From Flavobacteriales bacterium UBA952 (GTDB lineage Bacteria; Bacteroidota; Bacteroidia; Flavobacteriales_D; Crocinitomicaceae): a stretch of DNA of 64,000 bases. Within the stretch, counting starts at the first letter, position 1, and every line of letters starts with the position of its first letter. The DNA is taken from contig DBCS01000002.1 in assembly GCA_002293185.1 (NCBI GenBank), positions 62,001 to 126,000 of the forward strand. The letters are read 5' to 3'. The notes under the pieces were generated by a model, which was not told the DNA's origin, did no database searches, and saw only the letters and a program-made list of their open reading frames with translations. The translations under genes were made by a program, and so were the position numbers. Of the stretch, positions 9,196 through 17,441 are shown piece after piece.

Positions 9196-9203
9196 CAAAT
9201 TTA
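9196..9203 (-). promoter_or_regulatory. Candidate promoter of the nuclease operon, -7 element TAAATTTG
   Basis: Minus-strand TAAATTTG matches TAnnTTTG exactly; a TTG at 9225-9227 (minus strand) is a possible -33 element, though the 21-base spacer is a little long. It would give a leader of about 100 bases before the ATG at 9091. The 228-base region 9092-9319 otherwise holds only the divergent start of the peptidase gene; I see no hairpin or coding sequence in it. For the plus-strand peptidase the best -7 candidate is TAATTTTA at 9300-9307 (one mismatch). Confidence 0.45.
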
Positions 9204-9319
9204 GTGCTTTTAGGTAGAAATACGCAATACTTTAAAAAAAAGATAAGTGATTTATTTGTTAAGACTCCATGAGCTAAACATTACGTCGGAAATCTATCGT
9301 AATTTTAGGATTCAATTAA

Positions 9320-11488
9320 ATGGTCATGAAAATTCTACTTAGCGTTTTATTTATTTCTTTTCTTTTTCAGCAAGTTGTTGCTCAAGATTTAACAGTTGAG
9401 CGTATTTGGCGCAATTATGAGTTTGCAGCCAAAGGGGCAGGTGCTTATCAAATGATGAACGATGGAAAACACTATTTAGAATTTGACCAAAGCGGCAATT
9501 TAGTCAAACTTCATATTGAAAGTTCAGCTCATGACTCGGAGGTATTAATTGCCAAAGAATCCTTGGTTTGGGAGGGTAAAAAGATTAACGTGGCCGGTTT
9601 TGAAATGAATGCTGATGAGCAAAAGGTATTGCTTTGGACTGCACTTACACCTATTTACCGACGCAGTTTCGAGGCATTTTACTACCTATATGATTTGAAG
9701 TCAAACAAACTCGAAGCGCTCGATGCCGAACACGCGCCCCAAACCTTGGCGGAATACAGCCCTGATGGCACATTGGTTTCATTTATTCATGGCAATGATA
9801 TTTTTATTAAAGACCTCAATACTGGGAAGGTTAGTAAAATGACCCAAGACGGCAAGCGCAATAAAATCATCAATGGCACTACTGATTGGGTTTATGAAGA
9901 AGAATTTGCACTCACTAAAGCATATAGTTGGTCGCCTGATAGTCAATACCTTGCTTTTTTAAAGTTTGATGAGCAAGAAGTACCCGAATTTCAAATGGCA
10001 TTGTATGGCAATCTTTACCCAAAACAATTTAAATACAAGTATCCAAAAGCTGGCGAGTCAAATAGTGTGGTCACTTTAAATCTACTCGAGGTAAAAAGTG
10101 AAAAGCTTCAAAAAATCGATTTAGGAGCTTATGAGTACATACCGAGATTGAATTGGTCGACTAAATCCAATCAGCTTATCGTACAAACGATGAATAGACA
10201 TCAAAACGAACTCCATTACTGGCTTATTGACGCAAGTCAAAAACGAATAACAAGCAAGGAATTCTTCACAGAGACCTCTTCTACTTACGTCGATGTCGAC
10301 AACAATTTACTCATCTTACAAGATGGAAAGTCTATTTTGAGAACCAGTGAGGTGAGTGGTTATAACCATATCTACCAACTCGGCTTCGATGGTAAAAGTA
10401 CAGCAATCACCTCGGGCGCTTGGGACGTCATTGAATTTTTAGGCATTGACGAATTGAGCCAAACCATTTATTATGCAAGCGCAGAACCAGGAGCAATTTA
10501 CAAATCGATTTACAGTATTCGTCAAGATGGCACCCAAAAAAAGAACCTTACGCCTGACCTTGGGTATCACAATGCAGAATTCTTAAATGGCATGCAATAT
10601 TTTATTCACAACACTTCAGATGCCAATTCGCCTCCGGTAATTGCCTTGCGAAAAGCAAGTGGTGCGTTGGTTGAAATTCTTGAAGATAACGCTGCGTTGG
10701 TTACTAAGATGAATGAAGAAAACCTAAGCCTTAAAAAATTTATTTCTATCAACACTTCGAGTGTAACGCTTAACGCCTCTCTTATTTTGCCGACTTCATA
10801 TGATTCGACAAAAAAATATCCTGTTTTTGTCAATGTTTACGGTGGTCCGGGCCACAACGAAGTGTTGGATAGCTGGGATGGCAATGATTATTTCTTTCAC
10901 CAACTGCTGGCTCAAGAAGGATATATGGTGTTAAGTATAGACCCAAGAGGCACCCAATACCGAGGCGCTGATTTCAAAAAGTCAACCTATTTACAACTCG
11001 GCAAACTAGAAATCCAAGATATCATCGATGCCACCACAGTCTTTGCCGAGCGCAAAGATGTAGACCCTTCTAGGTTGGGAATTATGGGCTGGAGCTACGG
11101 TGGTTTTATGTCTTCGCTCGCCATGACAAAAGGAAACGGTTTATTCAAGATGGGAATAGCGATAGCCCCCGTTACAAACTGGCGTTTCTACGACAATATT
11201 TACACGGAGCGCTTTATGCGCACACCTCAAGAGAATGCGAACGGCTACGACGACAACTCACCGATAAATTTTGCCAAAGATTTACAAGGTAAATATTTAC
11301 TCATTCACGGTGCAGCCGATGACAACGTTCACTACCAGAATAGCATGGAAATGATCTCCGCGCTGGTAAAGGAAAACAAGCAATTTGACCTATTTATATA
11401 CCCCAATAAAAACCATGGTATTTATGGAGGCAATACACGAAATCACCTTTTCAATATGATTCATTCCTACATATTAGATGAACTATAA
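9320..11488 (+). CDS. Dipeptidyl peptidase IV-type serine peptidase (S9B family)
   Basis: A 722-residue exported prolyl dipeptidyl peptidase. It removes N-terminal Xaa-Pro or similar dipeptides from peptides in the periplasm or at the outer membrane. It has a signal peptide (cleavage near VVAQ, residue 22), an eight-bladed propeller domain holding the double-Glu motif DWVYEEEF that binds the substrate amino terminus, and a C-terminal alpha/beta hydrolase domain. The catalytic triad is visible: GWSYGG (Ser592), GAADDNVH (Asp667) and NKNHGIYGG (His699), numbered from 9320. A second ATG at 9326 gives a more typical signal peptide start (MKILLSVLF), so the true start may be there. The gene stands alone and is divergent from the nuclease operon. 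Confidence 0.94.
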   Translation: MVMKILLSVLFISFLFQQVVAQDLTVERIWRNYEFAAKGAGAYQMMNDGKHYLEFDQSGNLVKLHIESSAHDSEVLIAKESLVWEGKKINVAGFEMNADEQKVLLWTALTPIYRRSFEAFYYLYDLKSNKLEALDAEHAPQTLAEYSPDGTLVSFIHGNDIFIKDLNTGKVSKMTQDGKRNKIINGTTDWVYEEEFALTKAYSWSPDSQYLAFLKFDEQEVPEFQMALYGNLYPKQFKYKYPKAGESNSVVTLNLLEVKSEKLQKIDLGAYEYIPRLNWSTKSNQLIVQTMNRHQNELHYWLIDASQKRITSKEFFTETSSTYVDVDNNLLILQDGKSILRTSEVSGYNHIYQLGFDGKSTAITSGAWDVIEFLGIDELSQTIYYASAEPGAIYKSIYSIRQDGTQKKNLTPDLGYHNAEFLNGMQYFIHNTSDANSPPVIALRKASGALVEILEDNAALVTKMNEENLSLKKFISINTSSVTLNASLILPTSYDSTKKYPVFVNVYGGPGHNEVLDSWDGNDYFFHQLLAQEGYMVLSIDPRGTQYRGADFKKSTYLQLGKLEIQDIIDATTVFAERKDVDPSRLGIMGWSYGGFMSSLAMTKGNGLFKMGIAIAPVTNWRFYDNIYTERFMRTPQENANGYDDNSPINFAKDLQGKYLLIHGAADDNVHYQNSMEMISALVKENKQFDLFIYPNKNHGIYGGNTRNHLFNMIHSYILDEL

Positions 11489-11549
11489 ATTTTCATCATC
11501 ATTAATAGTTTTTATCGGTCTTCTTGCGCTTCATTTGCTGATTCTTTTG

Positions 11550-11557
11550 TAATTTAG
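11550..11557 (+). promoter_or_regulatory. Candidate citrate synthase promoter, -7 element TAATTTAG
   Basis: TAATTTAG matches TAnnTTTG at all but one position and lies 32 bases before the citrate synthase ATG, in the 101-base gap after the peptidase gene. No well-spaced -33 TTG was found (nearest spacers 12 and 23 bases), so the call is tentative. Confidence 0.35.
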
Positions 11558-11589
11558 GCACACATTATCAAACTACACATTTTCATCAC

Positions 11590-12876
11590 ATGAGTGAAAC
11601 AGCCAAAATTGAACTCGACGGCAAGGTTTATGAGCTACCCGTTGTTGTAGGAACCGAAAACGAAAAAGCAATTGACATCTCCAAATTGCGTGATCTAACC
11701 GGATACATCACCTTAGATACGGGTTACAAAAACACCGGGGCAACCAAAAGTTCTATCACCTATCTTGATGGTGAAGAAGGGATACTTCATTACCGAGGTT
11801 ATTCCATTGAACAACTCGCAGAGAAGGCCACTTTTATTGAGGTATCTTATTTGCTGATTTATGGTAATTTACCGAATCGTTCTGAACTAAATGCTTTTCA
11901 AGATAGCATCCGTAAACACACCCTGGTTCATGAAGATATGAAACAGTTTTTTGAAGCTTATCCTTCAAAGGCGCATCCGATGGGCGTACTTTCCTCAACG
12001 ATTGCTTCATTGGCCACCTTCTACCCAGAGTCTCTCGATCCTAACCGCAGCCTCGAGGCAAAAAACCTCACAATTCACCGTTTGATTGCAAAGTTACCTA
12101 CGCTTGCTGCATGGTCTTACAAAAATCTCATTCGTCATCCGTTCATGTATCCACGCAATGAGTACGACTACTGTAAGAACCTAATGTATATGATGTTTTC
12201 TATGCCTACTGAAGACTACCATGTAGATCCTGTTGTCACAGATGCACTGAACAAACTTTTAATTCTTCATGCCGATCACGAACAGAATTGTTCTACCTCA
12301 ACTGTTCGCATTGTTGGTTCCTCGCATGCCAATGTATATTCTTCCGTATCAGCTGGTATTTCAGCACTTTGGGGTCCACTTCACGGTGGAGCCAACCAAG
12401 AAGTTATCGAGATGCTAGAGCAAATTCATACCGACGGAGGTAACGTCGACAAGTGGGTCGCCAAAGCCAAAGACAAAGAAGATCCATTCCGCCTCATGGG
12501 CTTTGGTCACCGTGTTTACAAAAACTTTGACCCACGCGCTAAAATTATTAAAAAAGCTTGTGACGATGTCCTAGAAAAACTAGGCGTCAATGACCCACTT
12601 TTAGAAATTGCTAAGAAATTAGAGAAAGTGGCCCTTGAAGACGAATACTTCAAAGCACGTAATTTATATCCTAACGTTGATTTTTATTCGGGCATTATCT
12701 ACAAAGCAATGGGTATCCCTACAGAAATGTTTACTGTTATGTTTGCGATTGGCCGTTTACCAGGATGGATTGCTCAGTGGAAAGAAATGACCGAAAACAA
12801 AGAGCCAATTGGACGCCCTCGTCAAATCTATACGGGCCATACGAACCGTAACTATGTACCAGTCGACGAGCGCTAA
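11590..12876 (+). CDS. gltA: Citrate synthase (type II, hexameric-type length)
   Basis: Condenses oxaloacetate and acetyl-CoA to citrate, the entry step of the TCA cycle. The 428-residue length matches the bacterial type II enzyme, which carries an N-terminal extension (KIELDGKVYELPVV). Active-site segments are clear: GPLHGGANQEV (first catalytic His), GFGHRVYKNFDPRA (second His and substrate Arg), and YPNVDFYSG (catalytic Asp). It has its own start region and no partner genes. The TAA stop overlaps the stop of the convergent methyltransferase gene by 4 bases. sucC of the same cycle lies elsewhere in the window (35 kb). Confidence 0.96.
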   Translation: MSETAKIELDGKVYELPVVVGTENEKAIDISKLRDLTGYITLDTGYKNTGATKSSITYLDGEEGILHYRGYSIEQLAEKATFIEVSYLLIYGNLPNRSELNAFQDSIRKHTLVHEDMKQFFEAYPSKAHPMGVLSSTIASLATFYPESLDPNRSLEAKNLTIHRLIAKLPTLAAWSYKNLIRHPFMYPRNEYDYCKNLMYMMFSMPTEDYHVDPVVTDALNKLLILHADHEQNCSTSTVRIVGSSHANVYSSVSAGISALWGPLHGGANQEVIEMLEQIHTDGGNVDKWVAKAKDKEDPFRLMGFGHRVYKNFDPRAKIIKKACDDVLEKLGVNDPLLEIAKKLEKVALEDEYFKARNLYPNVDFYSGIIYKAMGIPTEMFTVMFAIGRLPGWIAQWKEMTENKEPIGRPRQIYTGHTNRNYVPVDER

Positions 12877-14033
12877 TACTGCTTTTTTCCTTGAAACAAG
12901 TCGTATTGTCTGAATTCACATTCGATATCGCCATTAAAAATTCGATCTTTTTTTGCTGCTTTAAGACCGATGGCATGAAAGCCTTCGATGCTACCACTGA
13001 TTACACATGCTTTACTGCCGGCCATTTGATGCTTGAGCCAAGTACCAAAAGTGCCGTAAAGTTCTTCGATATCTGTAGATAGGCGCTCGTCGTAGGGCGG
13101 ATTCGTTATGATAAATACAGGCGGTTCTATTTTTAGTTTGTCGAAGGGAGTGGAAAAAACTTCAACGAAACGGCCAAAAGAAAAAGTTCGAAGATTTCTA
13201 CGTGCTTTTAGTACCATTTCATCTGAGATATCGCCACCAATAAGCGTGCAGGGAAGTGTTCTTGCTATTCTTGGCGCATTTTCATAAAGCTCTTCCCAAA
13301 TAGCAGCATCATAGTTCTTGAGGTTTTTAAATGCATAATGTTGTCTTTCTATGTTGCTAGGAATACCGCTAGCCAAAAGCCCAGCCTCTACGAGCAGTGT
13401 TCCCGAGCCACAAAAGGGATCGACCAACGTTTGTTTGCGGTCCCAACCAGACATTCTAATCAGACAAGCAGCAACTACTTCATTTATAGGAGCTGGGCCT
13501 ACTGCAGTTCGGTAACCGCGCTGGAACAAAGGAAGCCCACTGGTATTTACAGAGAGCGTTACTTCTTTGTCTTTGATGTAGAGGTCGAAAAGAATACTTG
13601 GTTTCTTGACGTCAATGTTGGGGCGTTCGTCAGTTTTAGCCTTAAAAACATCGACAATTGCATCTTTGATGAGTAGAAACGGGTAGTGTGTATTGCTAAA
13701 AATTGGCGAAAAGATAGCTCCCTTAACGGCGAAAGTTTTGTTGACGTCAAAAAGTTCGTGCCATTTGATGCGCATCGCGCGTTTATATAAATCTTCTTCA
13801 GTCTGAATATAGAACTTTTCGATTTCTACCAAAACGGAAATCGCACAACGACAATATAGATTAAGTTTATAGACATCAGTCCAAGTGCCCTTGATTTGAA
13901 CTGCTCTGTTGAGCAATACGGGCTCTGGATATCCGAGTTCTTGTAGCTCTTCGGCAAGAGTAGCCTCAAAGCCAAAAAAACTTTTGAGGGTGATGGTGAG
14001 TAAGTCGTTTTTTGAACTGGTGGGGGATTGCAT
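12873..14033 (-). CDS. THUMP-domain class I SAM-dependent RNA methyltransferase (RlmL/TrmN-like)
   Basis: Probable N2-guanine methyltransferase acting on 23S rRNA. The 386-residue protein has an N-terminal ferredoxin-like plus THUMP region (about 10-160) that binds RNA, then a UPF0020 Rossmann-fold domain. Key motifs are LVDPFCGSGTLLVEAG (SAM-binding loop), TLIGGDISDEMV (acidic residue binding the SAM ribose) and IITNPPYDERL (NPPY catalytic motif). The length fits the single-methyltransferase proteins related to the N-terminal half of E. coli RlmKL. Exact rRNA position cannot be told from sequence. The 3' end overlaps the citrate synthase stop by 4 bases. The start at 14033 lies only 39 bases from the divergent patatin start. 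Confidence 0.88.
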   Translation of the reverse strand: MQSPTSSKNDLLTITLKSFFGFEATLAEELQELGYPEPVLLNRAVQIKGTWTDVYKLNLYCRCAISVLVEIEKFYIQTEEDLYKRAMRIKWHELFDVNKTFAVKGAIFSPIFSNTHYPFLLIKDAIVDVFKAKTDERPNIDVKKPSILFDLYIKDKEVTLSVNTSGLPLFQRGYRTAVGPAPINEVVAACLIRMSGWDRKQTLVDPFCGSGTLLVEAGLLASGIPSNIERQHYAFKNLKNYDAAIWEELYENAPRIARTLPCTLIGGDISDEMVLKARRNLRTFSFGRFVEVFSTPFDKLKIEPPVFIITNPPYDERLSTDIEELYGTFGTWLKHQMAGSKACVISGSIEGFHAIGLKAAKKDRIFNGDIECEFRQYDLFQGKKQY

Positions 14034-14048
14034 TGTTTTGGGATTCGT

Positions 14049-14056
14049 TAACTTTG
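14049..14056 (+). promoter_or_regulatory. Candidate patatin gene promoter, -7 element TAACTTTG
   Basis: TAACTTTG is an exact TAnnTTTG match, 15 bases before the TTG chosen as start of the patatin-like gene. It rules against the longer frame open from 14012, because a transcript from here would begin near 14060. The predicted leader is about 12 bases. Confidence 0.6.
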
Positions 14057-14071
14057 TACAAAAGAACGAAT

Positions 14072-16363
14072 TTGTCGAAGACCAAATACCTCTTACCCTT
14101 CCTTTTTTTTACTTTGCAGCTCTTGGCTCAAGGAAGACAAACCGTAGGGGTAGTCTTAAGCGGCGGCGGCGCTTCAGGTTTGGCCCATGTTGGGGTTCTA
14201 AAAGCGCTCGAAGATAATCATATTCCTATTGATTTTATCGTAGGTACTTCGGCAGGCGCATTGGTAGGCGCGATGTATGCCAGCGGTTATTCACCTCAAG
14301 AAATTGAAGCCTACGTGCTTTCTGAATCTTTTGAGCTCATGGTCAAAGGCCAAGAAGATGCTGAACAGCAATTTTTATTTTATCAAGATGCTACAAATGC
14401 TTCTATGTTTAATTTCAGCGTTGCACAAGATAGTATTCTGCAAAAATCATTACCACTTGCCTTAATAGATCCAACCTATTTGGACTTTGAAATGCTCAAA
14501 ATATTTGGTCGAGCAAGCGCGTCGGTTCAAGAAGATTTCAACCAATTATTTATTCCGTATCGTTGCGTGGCCTCAGCGGTTGAATCAAAGAGCAGTATTA
14601 CTTTTTCTGAGGGAAATCTCAATCAAGCGGTCCGCGCTTCAATGACCTTTCCATTATACCTTAATCCTATTAGAATAAATGGTGTTTTGTATTTTGATGG
14701 AGGACTCTATAATAACTTCCCAATCGATGTTTTGTACAGCGAATTTCAACCTGACTTTATTATTGGGAGTAATGTTTCCAAAAATTTATCCCCAGTTTCC
14801 GATCGCGATTTCCTAGGTCTGCTCACTAGCATGATGACCACGCCGACCAACTATACGATGCCATGTAAAGAGGGCTTAATTATCGAACCAAATACAGTTG
14901 TTGGTACTTTTGATTTTGACGATGTACAGCAAGCAATACAAGATGGTTATTCGGCAACCATGCTTCAAATTGACAGCATTCTCGCACATGTATATAGCCG
15001 GGTAGACCCAAACGAACGCTTGATAAAGAGACAAAATTTCAAAGCAAAATTGTTGCCCTTAGCCGTGAGCGAGGTGCGTTCTAATTCGGGTCGCAAGTTT
15101 GACCTACCATTTGTTAGAAATGCTATCTTACCAAAATACAGCAAGCAAATATTAGATAGTCTATCTCTAGAAAAGCGTTATTTACGAGCACTAGCCGCCC
15201 CTTATTACAGTTTTGTCAGTCCAAATTTTGTGGTCCGTAACGATTCTACGCTTACCTTACTGCTAAAGGTCAATAAAGCAAATGCATTTCGGGTAGATTT
15301 CGGCGGAATCATCTCCTCCAGAGCAATCAACACAGGTTTCTTAGGTTTGACTTATCGAAGAGCAGGACTTGTGGGTCAGCGTATAGACGCATCTTCTTAT
15401 TTTGGAAAATTTTATGGTTCTGGAAAGATCAATTACGAATTGGTTTTTCCGGGTAGTATTCCTGTTTCGCTGAGCGCTTATTTTGTGCTGAATCGTTGGG
15501 ACTATTTTAAGAGTTTTGCTACTTTTTTCGAAGATGTGAAGCCCTCTTTTTTGATACAAGAGGAGCGCTACACAGGTTTGCAATTCAAAGTCCCAACCGG
15601 AACACATAGTATTATTACCGCAAATACGCGTGTATTTTGGTTAGATGACTCCTACTACCAGACGGAGTACTTTACAAAAGAAGACACTGCAGATTACACG
15701 TCGTTTATTGGTGAAAGTATTCGTTTGGCATATACGAGCAATACACTCAATCGCAAACAATACGCAAGTTCGGGAACCCTTTTAGAGTTCAAAGCCACAT
15801 ATGTCCGGGGTAAAGAACTTACATTTCCCGGAACCACCTCCACTTCCACTGACACCGTTAGCAAAAAGCACCAATGGCTTAGTTTACAGTTTGAGCTACT
15901 TACTTTTCCATTTCAAAAGAAACAAGTGGTCAATTTAGGCTTACACCTTAAATCCGTGCTCAATAGTCAGTCTTTATTTGCAAACTATACTGCGAGTATG
16001 CTCGCCTTGCCCGGAATCAATGTTTTACCAGATTTAGATACCTATTTTATTGCAGCGTATCGATCTACACAGTATGTTTGTGGCGGTGCACAATTGATAG
16101 TGAGTCCGCTTAAAAATATAGATTTAAGGCTAGATGCGTATGCATTTTTACCGATCATTCAATTGGTTTTAAATCCGGATGGTTCATTTACCTATGCAAA
16201 GCCTCTGGATGGAAGAAGTATATTGGCAGCTGCAAATATCATTTATCATTCACCCGTTGGGCCCATTAGAGCTACGATTAATTATTTGCCTAAATATGTC
16301 CAGCCCATTCAGCTTCAACTTAGTTTTGGTTATCTACTATTTAATGAACGCGCAATACGCTAA
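14072..16363 (+). CDS. Patatin-like phospholipase fused to an outer membrane barrel (PlpD/type Vd-like)
   Basis: A 763-residue exported lipase-barrel fusion. I start at the TTG at 14072: it follows a TAACTTTG promoter and gives a clean signal peptide (MSKTKYLLPFLFF, cleavage after LLAQ); the frame is open upstream but without a better start. The patatin domain (about 25-310) has the oxyanion loop GGGASGLAHVG, the nucleophile GTSAGA (Ser60) and the catalytic DGG (Asp209). The second half is strand-rich, contains a POTRA-like stretch and a surface-antigen-type barrel ending near LLFNERAIR. By analogy to PlpD it hydrolyses phospholipids at the outer membrane or cell surface. The VOC gene follows after 5 bases. 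Confidence 0.88.
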   Translation: MSKTKYLLPFLFFTLQLLAQGRQTVGVVLSGGGASGLAHVGVLKALEDNHIPIDFIVGTSAGALVGAMYASGYSPQEIEAYVLSESFELMVKGQEDAEQQFLFYQDATNASMFNFSVAQDSILQKSLPLALIDPTYLDFEMLKIFGRASASVQEDFNQLFIPYRCVASAVESKSSITFSEGNLNQAVRASMTFPLYLNPIRINGVLYFDGGLYNNFPIDVLYSEFQPDFIIGSNVSKNLSPVSDRDFLGLLTSMMTTPTNYTMPCKEGLIIEPNTVVGTFDFDDVQQAIQDGYSATMLQIDSILAHVYSRVDPNERLIKRQNFKAKLLPLAVSEVRSNSGRKFDLPFVRNAILPKYSKQILDSLSLEKRYLRALAAPYYSFVSPNFVVRNDSTLTLLLKVNKANAFRVDFGGIISSRAINTGFLGLTYRRAGLVGQRIDASSYFGKFYGSGKINYELVFPGSIPVSLSAYFVLNRWDYFKSFATFFEDVKPSFLIQEERYTGLQFKVPTGTHSIITANTRVFWLDDSYYQTEYFTKEDTADYTSFIGESIRLAYTSNTLNRKQYASSGTLLEFKATYVRGKELTFPGTTSTSTDTVSKKHQWLSLQFELLTFPFQKKQVVNLGLHLKSVLNSQSLFANYTASMLALPGINVLPDLDTYFIAAYRSTQYVCGGAQLIVSPLKNIDLRLDAYAFLPIIQLVLNPDGSFTYAKPLDGRSILAAANIIYHSPVGPIRATINYLPKYVQPIQLQLSFGYLLFNERAIR

Positions 16364-16368
16364 ATAAA

Positions 16369-17436
16369 ATGAATCATACATTCTACATCAACGGTATTCA
16401 ACAAATTGGTATTGGTGTACCCGAAGTTCAAGACATTTGGACATGGTATAGAAAGGCTTTTGGTCTGGATGTACGGATTTTTGAAGAGGCGGCACCAGCT
16501 CCCCTCATGACCCGTTATACAGGTGGAGAGGTGCAGCACCGAACCGCAACACTAGCCTTAAATATGGCCGGTGGCGGAGGTTTTGAAATTTGGCAATTTA
16601 CTTCTCGACCTACTGTTCAAGCAAATTTTGAGCCTCAGCTCGGAGACTACGGTGTTTTTATTTGTAAGATCAAATCCGAGGATGTGCGCCACACGCAAAG
16701 ACACCTCCAGCAAATGGGTGCCAAAGTAAGCCCTGCTCAGCAAGACCCAGCGGGTCGTTGGACCTGTTATGTTCTAGATCCTAACGGTAATTATTTTCAA
16801 ATTGTAGAAGCCAGATCTTGGTTTTCCTCTTCTAAGCACCCTTCCAAGTGTGGAGGTGTGGCCGGGGCTGTCATTGGCGTTTCAGACATGGAGCGTAGCA
16901 AACCTTTTTATCAGGATTTACTTGGTTTTGATCAAGTGGACTACGATAAAGAAATGGTGTTCTCAGATTTTGATTTTTTACCAAGAGGCAATGCGCCATT
17001 TAGAAGGGTATTGTTGGCGCATCCAAAAGTTCGAGAAGGCTATTTTGCAGCGCTTTTAGGCATTACTGAAATAGAATTGGTAGCGCTCAGTAATCAGAAT
17101 GGCGCACGTCAAATTTTCGAAAATCGTTTTTGGGGAGATTGGGGTTTTATTCATCTCTGTTTTGATGTACAGGGTATGGATGCCCTAAAATTGCGTTGTG
17201 CTGAATTTGGCAATCCATTCACCGTAGATTCTGATAATTCGTTTGATATGGGCGAGGCAGCCGGGCGTTTTGCCTATATCGAGGATCCGGACGGTTATTG
17301 GATAGAATTTGTGGAGACCCATAAGGTTCCAATTTTGAAGAAACTAGGGCTTTACCTTCGTTTAAAACAAGGTGCAAAACCAAAGCACTTACCAAAATAC
17401 ATGTTAAAGGTTTTGGGCCTAAATCGCGTAAAGTAG
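16369..17436 (+). CDS. Two-domain VOC (glyoxalase/bleomycin-resistance) family protein
   Basis: A 355-residue cytosolic protein with two vicinal-oxygen-chelate modules, about residues 7-145 and 160-310. Module one shows IQQIGIGVPEVQDIWTWY and ends with VLDPNGNYFQIVEA; module two shows GAVIGVSDMERSKPFYQDLLG and ends with YIEDPDGYWIEFVETH. The Glu in each terminal motif is the usual metal ligand. The arrangement recalls extradiol dioxygenases or HPPD-like enzymes, but the substrate cannot be read and I give no specific name. It lies 5 bases after the patatin gene and probably shares its transcript. It converges on ftsK with a 5-base gap. Confidence 0.8.
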   Translation: MNHTFYINGIQQIGIGVPEVQDIWTWYRKAFGLDVRIFEEAAPAPLMTRYTGGEVQHRTATLALNMAGGGGFEIWQFTSRPTVQANFEPQLGDYGVFICKIKSEDVRHTQRHLQQMGAKVSPAQQDPAGRWTCYVLDPNGNYFQIVEARSWFSSSKHPSKCGGVAGAVIGVSDMERSKPFYQDLLGFDQVDYDKEMVFSDFDFLPRGNAPFRRVLLAHPKVREGYFAALLGITEIELVALSNQNGARQIFENRFWGDWGFIHLCFDVQGMDALKLRCAEFGNPFTVDSDNSFDMGEAAGRFAYIEDPDGYWIEFVETHKVPILKKLGLYLRLKQGAKPKHLPKYMLKVLGLNRVK

Positions 17437-17441
17437 AATGA

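Noticed and set aside
9090..9272. 60-codon plus-strand frame in the divergent gap before the peptidase gene
   Set aside because: It starts on the complement of the lamin-tail gene's start codon, has no recognisable motif, and overlaps the promoter candidate of the nuclease operon.
14012..14071. Longer patatin reading frame from the TTG at 14012
   Set aside because: It includes the TAACTTTG promoter element and has no signal peptide at its start; the TTG at 14072 does.
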